From Stenocarpella maydis (lineage: Eukaryota; Ascomycota; Sordariomycetes; Diaporthales; Diaporthaceae), in NCBI GenBank assembly GCA_002270565.1, contig NQMI01000079.1, positions 112,555 through 176,554 on the forward strand: a DNA stretch of 64,000 nucleotides. The letters run 5' to 3'. Every line of letters starts with the position of its first letter. Positions within the stretch are counted from its first letter, which is position 1. The translations under genes were made by a program, and so were the position numbers. The notes beneath the pieces were generated by a model. The model had not been told where the DNA came from and ran no database searches. It was given only the letters and a program-made list of their open reading frames with translations. This document shows, piece after piece, positions 1-9,290 of the stretch.

Positions 1-861
1 TACTAGCTGCAAGGCTATTTAACATTGGGATTAAATACTTAGATTGATGACTGAAGAGTCTATTCTATGAAAGCTACCTAATATGGTGATAATTATATCC
101 TTATATATTCTGACTCTTTATTTATTATTGATAGTATTAATGGCGATCCTATTAATTGAGTATTGCTCGATGGAATTGATAATGATTTTATTGATTGTGG
201 TGGGTTCCTGACCCTAACCCTGATAAGGTGGTGTTACTGATTGGATCAGGTGGGGCGCTCCTTTTGGGGGCCACTTCCCGACCTGCGGGGTTGTCTTCTG
301 CGGTAGTTAGCCGCCAATGTGTGTTGGTCCATAACAATACCCTATGTTATATATATACTATGATTTTATAACTCTGCCTATATCTTACTCTCTTAAATTT
401 GATAGAAATATAACATGATTTAAAAAAAAATTTAAGGAAGCAATTTAAGTTTGGAGTTAGCTTATAAAAAGGCAGTCCCTTAGCCCTTATAAAGGCTGCA
501 TTTTGGTCACAGACCTCCTTCGGTCGCTTCTTGCCGCGCCCCTAAGGAGGTCTGTGTGTCAGAGATAAACACGGGCCGCGTATCTCGCAAGCTCGATCCA
601 CGTCCCGCTCCGCTGAATAATATAGCTAATAGGAAGACTGCCCTACGGGCCGCACCCTTCACGGAGAGGAGTCAATACGGTTGTGAATCTCCGTGGTGGT
701 TAGGGGAAACAAATCTCTAACAGCTACGTACTACCCTATAATATGGGTGTATGTGCCATCCTCCAATGAATCCCCTCCGGCGGATACTTTATTAATAAAA
801 GTAGATTTTACGTACTAGAAACGGCATCGCACTGCCCGTACCTCTTGAGCAGTCCTTCCAT
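1..861. other. AT-rich gene-free flank, RIP-like composition
   Basis: There is no intact gene here. Frame 1 of bases 1-230 reads as broken coding sequence with stops of the TAG, TAA and TGA type. This resembles a decayed repeat whose family I cannot name. Bases 430-720 are GC-richer and hold a perfect inverted repeat, listed separately. The remainder is A/T-rich simple sequence. The AT bias stops near 3.1 kb, which suggests an AT-rich, repeat-decayed block bordering normal gene space. Confidence 0.6.
508..556. repeat. Perfect 13-bp inverted repeat (stem-loop)
   Basis: Bases 508-520 (cacagacctcctt) are the exact reverse complement of 544-556 (aaggaggtctgtg), with a 23-base loop between them. 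It lies in the decayed block left of the transposon. It may be a transposon end, a hairpin, or chance. No partner copy is visible elsewhere in the window. Confidence 0.6.
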
Positions 862-863
862 TA

Positions 864-939
864 CCGTACCCCATACACCTTCGGTCACCCCCACCTTCGG
901 ACCACACTAAATTGGAACACACCACACAAACTGAGGGTA
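864..939. repeat. Left terminal inverted repeat of the Fot1/pogo element
   Basis: It begins ccgtaccccatacaccttcg and ends in ctgagggta. It matches the reverse complement of 3024-3100 with a few mismatches and small gaps, mostly in the AT-rich middle (about 905-920). Confidence 0.9.
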
Positions 940-1014
940 TTCAGACAGCCACAACTCAATCAATTCTTATGATGTATACCTAGTAGCTATATGAAAATGA
1001 TTGTAAGAAGTTAA

Positions 1015-2796
1015 TTAATCACTATATCTAGCCGGATGTTGAATTTTGCAGCCCCTACGGCCGAGTTGCTCCTCTATAATCTTAGGCTTGGATGCATCTT
1101 CTTTATCTTCCTCCTCCTCAACTTCAACCTTAACTTGAGCAACTTTATGGCGTTTCTGAGGCCGTGGCTCTTCTTCCAGTGCCTCTACTGTGAGGTCTTT
1201 CTGCCCTATTTTGAATATAGTTATAAACTCTGCATTAGGGTTGGGTATAGCCTTGCGGCATTTCATCTTCTCTCGGACCTCTCTTTTAACTTTAAGGCCG
1301 GTATTTTCTCTCTTAAGGATGGCAACTTGAGATTATAGTCTGTTAATCTCATCGGTAACTTATTTAGCTCTATATCTAGCCGGGCAATTATCTCTAGAGA
1401 CTAGTGACATTATATAGTCTCTTGTGATGGCCTCTTTATCCTTAGATGGGCTGCTGGCTTCATTAGAGGCTTAACTGATAGCCTTATTACTGGAATTCTC
1501 ATAATCTGACTATTCCGGCTAATTTAGGAGATTTAGTTCCAGGTCTAAGTATATTTCTGGATGCTGCATTACCTTCTCTTATAATATTGGGTATATGCCT
1601 GTATGTCTGAAGGCATTTCTGATAGTCTTCTTGGTAATTGCTTTCCAAGCTTTAAGGAGGCATTTGATAAAGTTAATTTTGCCTATGGGAGTTGAATTTG
1701 TGTAGCTAGATAGCTTCTCAGTCTTATTGTTAAATGCTCCTTTAAGCATATTGAAAATGCTATTGTTAAGAGGTTGAAGCCTGTAAGAAGTATGTGCGGG
1801 TAGCTATAACGGGTTAATATTATGCCTATAGCACATAGTTATGAACTCAACGCTCCGGTAACTATTATAGCTGTTAAGTATTAAAAGAATAGCCCGGGAC
1901 TTATCATTCTCTCGGATCTTATTTATTGCCGGGATGAGGATATCACGGAGCCATTTGATAGCAATCTCATTGCTTATCCAGCCATTCGGAGAGACCTCAA
2001 AACCCCATTCTAGGGGCATAATCTTCTTAAATTCTCTCTTGAACCATTGCTATTAAAGATTAACTCCTTTAAAAATAAGCCCTGGAGGCAAATAGTAGCC
2101 TATAGCAGTTATAGAGTTGATAACCGTAACTATTACCTGAGCAGCATTTTCTTTTACAGCAACAGACCGCTTTTCAGCACTTCCTAATACAAATTTATTA
2201 TAGGCTATAAATGCAATTAGTTAAGAATAGTATCTCTTAGTAGGCAAATAAGGGATAAGTATACTATTGCCTTCCATAATGCCTCCTTCATTAATATTGA
2301 CTATCAAGTTGGCTTTAACTCATTTAAAGTCCTCTAGCTTGTTAAAATACTAGTTAACTGCCTTGGGAGTAAATAAAGAAAACCGCTCGGCTTCTTACTT
2401 TCTACCCATCTTCAAAATGACTTCTGGGTACCTCTTTTTAAAGTTGTCAACCTAATTCTTCCCTAATGGCTTATTATCACTATTTTCCATGAGAACAGAT
2501 GTAATAAGGGAACGGATAAAGGAACTAGTTGGGGCATAGCCTAATTTCTCTTGCTAGAGAATCCAATTAGCGATATTATTTTCTTGGGTACAAGATAGGC
2601 GTTAAGCAGGCTGGATCTGCTCATTTAAGGGTCTAGTACCCTCCATTTACTTCAATAGTGTGGTCTTCAGCATACCGAACCGGTTGGCTGCTGTATAGGG
2701 CGTGAGGCCCTCATCTGTGACTGCATATGCTGCATCATATATCTGGGATTGTTAATAGTCCTTAGATCTACCATATGGCTTCTTTTTGGGCGCCAT
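1015..2796 (-). pseudogene. Fot1/pogo transposase, inactivated by in-frame stops
   Basis: A single minus-strand frame of 594 codons runs from an ATG at 2796 to a stop at 1015 without any indel, interrupted by at least a dozen TAG/TAA/TGA codons. The N-terminus (MAPKKKPYGRSKDY) leads into a helix-turn-helix region with the TAANRFGM motif typical of pogo/CENP-B proteins. The middle is a DDE_1 domain. Family Asp positions read Asn in the motifs INEGG (codon 2290-2292), ILNSY (1873-1875) and PLNNS (1765-1767). The C-terminus is an acidic and basic tail ending QLGRRGC...ARYSD. Stops at likely former CAG/CAA codons and Asp-to-Asn changes both fit C:G to T:A transitions, as RIP makes. The protein cannot be made or act. 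Confidence 0.88.
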
Positions 2797-3023
2797 ACTG
2801 GGCAATTGAGTTGGTAGCGCTGCAGAGAGAACAATCTTTAATTTATAAGGGTGACTATCTCAGAAGGCATACAAGTAGTGCAGGATTCTGCTAGACTATA
2901 CCGCTAGTGCGCTACACAGTCTACAAATTAATACTCAATATATATAGATCTATTAAAGAGCTATAGATTGACTATAAAAATATCGTGAGAACTTTAGAAT
3001 TGAGCGAATGCATATAAGCCAAG

Positions 3024-3100
3024 TACCCTCACTTTGTGTGGTGGCTGTGTGATTTTGTGTGGTCCGAAGGTAGGGGTGACCGAAGGTGTATGGGGTACGG
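3024..3100. repeat. Right terminal inverted repeat of the Fot1/pogo element
   Basis: It is read as the reverse complement of 864-939. The outer 45 bases differ from the left repeat at only one or two positions. The element ends at 3100, followed by TA. Confidence 0.9.
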
Positions 3101-3102
3101 TA

Positions 3103-4286
3103 TAACATGTAAAGTACTCATGTTCCCGCTGACTAGAGGAACTTGATGAATATAAATAGTCCATATAGATGACTCAAGTGACGATACTATCGAAGTCTTT
3201 GCCAAGATTGCCATGATGGAGGCAATCGCTTCTGTTTGCGGACTGACGTCTTGCCGTGGCCAGGTACTCAAAGTCTGTTGCACTACATAGTCGTCTCTTC
3301 CCTGCAGACGACAAGCGTCCGATCAGCAACAGGGACTCTAACCTAAAGAATCGCCAATCTGATCCAGGCATACGGGCACACTGGTATCGGTGCTGTTGGT
3401 GTCGAGGGGAAAGGATGGTTCACATCTCAAGTGGATCCTGGGGAACTTGCACGCGGCTGATGCCCTGGTGCTGGAAATGCCAGGGGTAGACGCCATATCT
3501 CGGCTTCTACAATAAATCTTGATTAGTGTAGGCTCTCACCAAGAGCATTGGCACTCTAATCCTGGGAGAGCCGATGAACCATTTCATGGCCTGAAACTCT
3601 ATTTCTGCACTTGCAGGGTACTACATAGTAGAAGTGAGGGGATCATGACTCGTCTGCCCAGCGGCGGGCCACCGGATTCATCTGCCGGCGCCACGTCTAA
3701 GGTACACTAATATCCACCACATAACAAATATTACGTGTAGTCATTGGAGACTCGTACAGAATGAGAGCAGGAAGACCCGACCGGAGCTACGCGTGCCCCT
3801 TGAAAGCTCACAGCTTGGCATCTTGCAGCCAAGGCATCATGCTCCAGACTGGCCTATGGAACTTGTCCTTGACCCGATGGAATAATGTAAAATCAGACGC
3901 AGGGTCAACAACCGCAAACCTCCTAGTGCCTCCGCCTCCTTGTTTTGTGGCTGACGAAGGCCTGTACCCAGCCAAGTGTGGTATAGTCCCGCACAACGTT
4001 GGGTTTTTTCCGACTGGGAAGGTGACTCGAAGGTAGTATAACCCTCTGGCTGTTCGTCCCAGATCCACCGTAGGCTCTTTCATCATTATAATGCCAATTT
4101 GCACTGTGGCATGGTATGAAACAACACAGGGCAAAGAGCTGGGAGATTTAGTCCTTGCCCAGTGCGCTCCCTCACGTCTCCTGATTCTCTTGGAGACGTT
4201 CCGCCGTCTGTGCAAATGCTGCGCACATTTTCTCTCCTGTCCTTGTCCCAACAATGATCCCCGAGTGAGAGCATATTACTGTAATC
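3103..4286. other. Intergenic stretch with possible unrecognised gene remnant
   Basis: Between the transposon and the CFEM receptor gene, bases 3170-3260 and 3360-3510 on the plus strand have coding-like composition. Examples are a frame reading SSDDTIEVFAKIAMMEAI and another reading GKDGSHLKWILGNLHAADAL that ends at a TAA near 3510. The frames do not join into one gene and I recognise no family. It may be a broken host gene beside the insertion. Bases 3700-4286 hold nothing I can support beyond promoter sequence. Confidence 0.3.
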
Positions 4287-5975
4287 ATGCGGGCGTTTTC
4301 TGTTGTTCTTGGAGCCCTAGTTGGGTCCTCGCTCGCGGATGTGTCGACGCCATCGTGTGCGGTAAGTGGCGGGAAATATGTAGAGCCCCGCTGAACTGTA
4401 TGGTGGATCCAGCACTGATCTTCACTTTCCAGGCGAACTGCCTCGAAACATATCTACCACAGTCTGGATGCAATGCGACTGACGCAGCTTGTGTATGCTC
4501 GGATTTGACCCTGATAGGACAGGTACAGAATTGCACGGTTGCAGCATGTACGGTCCGTGAAGGCCTGAGTAAGTCCATCTCGCCCAGAAAATTCGAGGTT
4601 CTGTGCTAAGTACGATTCTCCCCCCAGCGGCTCTGAACGCAACAAAAACCTTCTGCGGCGAGCCTGTTCGGGACAGGACGGTGGTCACGCCGGTCGTCAC
4701 CTCTGTCTTGGGTGCCCTAGCCGTTGCTGCGGTGATCATGAGGATTTTGGACAGCGTTGCCCGTGATACCCTCCTGAATTGGTCCAACTTCAGCATTGCC
4801 TTGTCACTTGTAAGGGTTCTAGAGCCCTCTCTACTCTTGCGTGAGGCCACGGCTAAAGGAAACAGGCATGTTCGATAGCGATAGGGGTTATTGTATATCT
4901 GAGTAAGTCGCAGGTGCAATTGTTAGACCCTGCTGGATGCTCACAATATTATAGTGTCCTCATTGGGTTTCGGAAGGGATATATGGACGATACCGCACGA
5001 CAATATCACTCAGATCATCTTGGTACGGAACCCATCGTGTGCTAGGTCCAACCCAAGCTTGAGGCTGACATTCTGCAGCTCACCTGGATCTCAGAAATGA
5101 TTTATATGGTAGTGAATGGCATGACGAAGGTAGCCATGCTGCTGTTTTATCTCAAAGTGTTCCCGGACCAGAATTTCCGGCGGAGTTGTTACATCATGGT
5201 AGTCATCTGCCTGATCTATGTATTGGTAACGGACGTGGCTACCTTCTTTAACTGTACTCCTATCAGCTACAACTGGACGGGCTGGACAGGGGAGACAGAG
5301 GGCCAATGCTTCAACTACAACCACTTCGCGTGGACGCAGTCCAGCATAAACATCCTGCTTGACCTCGTCGTCATCCTGCTGCCGATACCGCAGCTGTGGA
5401 GGCTCAACATGGGGAAGAAGAAAAGGATCCAGTTGGTTCTGATGTTCAGCCTCGGGCTCTTGTAAGGCTGCCTACCCTCGTGCCGAGGCCTCAGATTCCG
5501 TGATAATGTGGTTCTGACTGTCCTGTGTTGTAGCATCACCGTCGTCAGCATTGTACGGCTGACGGCCCTGGTCAATTTCGGAACGACCACCAATGCGACC
5601 TGTGAGTCTCGGCAGTCAAGGCCCACGGCAAGCACACGTGTACTGACGGCCTGCCCTCGGCTTCTAGATGACAACATACCAACGGCATACTGGAGCGATA
5701 TAGAGGTCTACGTGAGCATCACATGCTGCTGCCTGCCTGCGGTCCGCTCGTACCTGAAGAGGTCGTTCCCAACCTGCTTCAGCAGCTACGGGGACAGCAG
5801 CAAGAATACCCCGCAGCCGTACTTGACCCCCAAGTCCCCTCGGCACACACCCAGCGGTGGAATTCAAAAGAGTATCACGAACACGGTGACCTTTGGGCCG
5901 AGCTCCCCTGATGGGGGGTCACATAACTCGGATATTGAACTGGTGGACGATAGGAGATGGCGCGACAGCGACTAG
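4287..5975 (+). CDS. CFEM-domain Pth11-like G-protein-coupled receptor
   Basis: A predicted 418-residue receptor in eight exons: 4287-4361, 4433-4568, 4628-4809, 4866-4902, 4955-5022, 5079-5461, 5534-5601, 5668-5975. All introns are GT-AG and all phases agree. Residues 1-19 are a signal peptide (MRAFSVVLGALVGSSLA). Residues 24-80 are a CFEM domain with eight Cys, including DAACVC. Hydrophobic helices follow, with LGFGRDIWTIPHDNI after TM2/3, a conserved FFNCTPI before the extracellular loop, and LLPIPQLWRLNM before the KKKR basic loop. The cytoplasmic tail (about 335-418) is rich in Ser/Pro. Pth11-like receptors sense surface or nutrient cues upstream of cAMP and MAPK signalling in plant-associated fungi; the ligand here is unknown. 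The gene lies about 1.2 kb from the dead transposon. Confidence 0.88.
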
Positions 5976-6554
5976 GTTCTCGTGAGCTGAGTGCTATCTG
6001 GATGGCATTTGCAAGCGGGCTAGATCTGTGATTATAATCAGCCAAGGCGAAAGCTGACGGGAATGTGCATTTGAAATCCAATGAAGCCGTAAGCCAAGCG
6101 TGGTGTGCATATTGGTGAAGAAATCTGCATAATTGATATGGATCCGGAAGATCTGCGATGTACTTGGCAGCATAACCAGAAAGGACATTGTATGGGGGCT
6201 GATGTACTTACCAAAGGACCTTTATACTACAGCTGCGTGCGTTAAAATAGAATTGTCGATCGTGGCTGCAACGTTTCAAGAATGGTCCTGTCGAAAGTTA
6301 AAAACCATGCTCTAATAGCATGCTGTAAGACCGTTGGTCAATGGTGCCTATCGCCCTGGCTATGCTGGAGCTTGGTGCTGTTATCGATAAGAGCCGAGGC
6401 CCGAAAAGCTATGGGGTCAGAGCTGCCTGACCTAGGTAACGTTTGAACCGACAGTGTGGCACTCAACCGCCACTTGAGAGAAGTCGCAAGAGAGAAGTGC
6501 GCCAAACAAAGTGTCGTGGCTCTCACACTCGAGGAACGAGTTTGCCCCGGCAAC
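5976..6554. other. Intergenic, upstream of the WD40-cyclophilin gene
   Basis: No complete gene is visible. A frame at about 6112-6240 reads DMDPEDLRCTWQHNQKG and then GADVLTKGPL, vaguely like the end of a Ty1/copia RNase H region. It is too short to call. The rest is presumed promoter and 5' leader of the next gene. Confidence 0.4.
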
Positions 6555-8561
6555 ATGGAAGGTATTAGCCAAGACGAAGATGTCAAATCGCAAAAGCGAG
6601 ACCGTTCGGAATTCGAGGGGGAGGGTAAGTACAATCCATCTTCTCTCTGCAAGGGCCCGCCTAGAACTCACATGCTGATGATGGCGGCTCCAGACAGCTC
6701 ATCCGACGATGACATGGGGCCCCAGCTGCCTACCGCGGCCGCACCCAAGAAGAAGCGCCGTGTCCTCCCCTACGAGAAGCTATACGTGTCTGCCCTGCCC
6801 AAGTCAAGCCGGTACTCAAAGTCCCTGATGCACAAGGAGCAGCTCTCCTTTGTGACCATGACTCCCCACACCGACTTCCTCATCACATCCTCGGTGGACG
6901 GCGTGGTCAAGTTCTGGAAGAAGGTCGCCGACGGCATAGAGTTCGTCAAGGAGTTCAAGTCCCACCAGGGCGAGATCCGGTCCGTCTCGTGTAGCGCGGA
7001 CGGGAGGAGCTTTGTGACAGCGGGAGTCGACAAGTCCGTCAAGATCTTCGATGTCATTACGTTTGACCTCCTGGCCATGCTGCCACTGGAATACACCCCG
7101 AGCAGTGTTTGCTGGGTGCACAAGAAGGGTGCAAGCCTTCCTCTGCTTGCCATCTCGGATGCCGAGAAACCCATCATCCATGTGTATGACGGCAGGGGCG
7201 AGAAACTGGAGCCGGTACACACGATAAAGGGCTTACACAGGAGCCCCGTGAGCCTCATGGCGTTCAATGATGCCTACGACTGCGTGGTATCGACAGACGA
7301 GGGTGGCATGTTGGAATACTGGAGGCCCGGCGGTTCCTACGAGAAGCCGGACAACGTTTTTCAGTACAAGAGCTCGACAAACCTGTTTGACTTCAAGAAG
7401 GCAAAGTCAGTCCCTACATCTCTGACTATATCACCGTCTGGCCACCAGTTTGTGACATTGTCGATGCCGGACCGGAAGATCAGGATATTCGAGTTTGCAA
7501 CCGCGAAGCTCTACAGAACATACGACGAGTCGCTGCAGGTAATCGAGGAGATGCAACAAGCCGGCACGTCTCTTCAGAAGCTAGACGCAGTTGAGTTTGG
7601 AAGAAGGCTTGCTATTGAGCGAGAGGTTGAATCACCGGCGTACCGCAACAAGGCCACGGCAGTGTTTGACGAGTCGGGCCATTTCATCATCTATGGGTCT
7701 ATCGTGGGAATCAAGGTGCTCAACACCTACACCAACCAGGTTGTCAAGGTGTTTGGCAGAGATGAGCAGCTTCGGGCACTGGATCTTGCCATCTATCAGG
7801 GTGCACCGCAGAAGAAGGGTGTCACTACTGTTGCTATGGCTGCATCGAGCAATCCGCTTCTGGAAGAGTCAGAAGCCAGAGACCCCATCCTTTTTGCTAC
7901 AGGCGTGGGAAAGGTCCGTTTCTACATGTTCACCAACGAGGAGGAGGTATCCAGGAGCACACGCGATGTGCAAAATGAAAAGCCCACAGCAGACGGCAAG
8001 AAAGTCAAGGCCGGAGGAGAAAAGCAGAAGAAGCCAGGCACTGCGGCTATCATACACACAACGTATGGCGACATCCACATCCGCCTCTTCCCTGATGCCG
8101 CCCCAAAGGCTGTCGAGAACTTCGTGACGCATTCGAAGAGCGGCTACTACAACAACACAATATTCCACCGCGTCATCAAAAAATTCATGATTCAATGCGG
8201 AGATCCCCTGGGAGACGGTACGGGCGGTGAGAGCATCTGGGGCAGGGAATTCGAGGATGAATTCAGCAGTTTGAAGCATGACAAGCCTTATACGGTCAGC
8301 ATGGCCAACGCCGGCCGGAATACGAATGCAAGCCAATTCTTCATCACGACTGAAAAGACTGCAAGTAATCCCCTCCTTGGACTTGCCGTGCCCAGGACCC
8401 CATCTGGCTAACAGTGTGAATAGCCATGGCTTGATAACAAGCACACCATTTTTGGTCGTGCTGTCCAGGGACTAGACGTGATACATAAGATCGAAAACAC
8501 TCGGACAAAAAAGGAGAGGCCGGAAGAGGATATCAAGATCCTCAACATCGACATTGCATAG
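6555..8561 (+). CDS. WD40-repeat cyclophilin (PPWD1-type peptidyl-prolyl isomerase)
   Basis: A predicted 624-residue protein in three exons: 6555-6624, 6694-8360, 8424-8561. The N-terminus is acidic and Ser-rich with a PKKKRR nuclear-type signal. WD40 repeats fill about residues 60-400 (for example [19 protein letters not shown] and [17 protein letters not shown]). The C-terminal ~155 residues are a cyclophilin domain with [25 protein letters not shown] and [15 protein letters not shown]1 proteins associate with spliceosomes and isomerise prolyl bonds. The first intron (69 bp) is a multiple of three and stays open if retained. The second (8361-8423) has a GC donor; without removing it the cyclophilin domain loses its last third. 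The start was placed at the first ATG, because the frame upstream of it opens only with non-ATG codons. Confidence 0.93.
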
Positions 8562-9290
8562 AAAACTTAGGCAAACAATAACTGGCAGGCTGGGTGCCTG
8601 CGGCTGCCCCGCAGGCGATCTACGCAGCAGCTCCTCAGCCCTGGACACAACGCATCCCGAGTAGTGATTCCCAGCTCCTGTAGCCGAATATGGTTCCAGT
8701 AGCTGCAGGGCCACATCAGCGTAGCCTTCGTTACATTTATTTGCCAGTCCAGGATTCAGCGTCCAGATTGATCGGCATGGTGCATCGTTGCAACCCCACG
8801 TGACGGCAGAGCTATCAGCGCGCGCACCCAGTCTCTGTTGCCAGTTGGATCTTGGCCAAGTTGCCGCCTTGGCCGGGGGATCCACAAAGCAGCCGCGTAT
8901 TAGCCTCTGCTTATCATCCAAAGGCCATTTGCAAGGGCCTGTCAGGCGCCGGAATCGATCACTGCTAGCTATTGCAGTTTCGCTTTTCTCAAGCGGTCCG
9001 ATCCCTCCGTCATCCTTCCTACACGCATGAGGCTCAAAACGTCCTTGCATGCCTGCCCGCCAGCCGCGATACTCACTGGTTTATTGGACGAGTGAGCAAG
9101 CACTCTTGGCGTGCTCAAGGTTTGTGCACTGGCCTATCGTGACCCTGCCCCAATCGACGGACGGGCAACGGCGGACGAGGGGGACTATGGGGATTCCCAG
9201 CTCCAACCCCGCTTTAATTGGCCCGCCAGCAGAAGAGCGACAGGAAGCTGACGATACCGGCGACAAACCAAGCCGCGCACATCGCGAGGT
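8562..9290. other. Intergenic between PPWD1 and Zn2Cys6 genes
   Basis: I see no gene or RNA here. It is about 730 bp of mixed composition, probably the terminator of the cyclophilin gene and the promoter of the regulator. Confidence 0.5.

Larger units (their letters stand above)
864..3100 (-). mobile_element. Fot1/pogo-type DNA transposon, full-length but inactivated
   Basis: This 2237-bp element is bounded by terminal inverted repeats of about 76 bp and flanked on both sides by TA (862-863 and 3101-3102), the target duplication of Tc1/mariner/pogo transposons. One transposase frame fills most of it on the minus strand. Both ends are intact, so insertion left a complete copy. The coding part has decayed by point mutation only, in a pattern like repeat-induced point mutation. 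Fot1/pogo elements are widespread in Pezizomycotina; the terminal repeats here are longer than those I recall for Fot1 itself. Confidence 0.9.

Noticed and set aside
205..225. Telomere-like CCCTAACCCT motif near the left edge
   Set aside because: Fewer than two units are present, so it is not evidence of a telomere.
322..415. Possible solo LTR starting tgttggtcc and ending tataaca
   Set aside because: The ends resemble TG...CA LTR termini, but the flanking five bases (atgtg and tgatt) are not a duplication and no internal retrotransposon motif adjoins it.
6112..6300. Ty1/copia RNase H-like fragment with GADVLTK
   Set aside because: Only one short motif resembles the family, with a stop soon after and no polyprotein sequence upstream.
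6456..6554. Upstream extension of the PPWD1 frame
   Set aside because: The extension begins at GTG rather than ATG; the first ATG at 6555 gives an ordinary acidic N-terminus.
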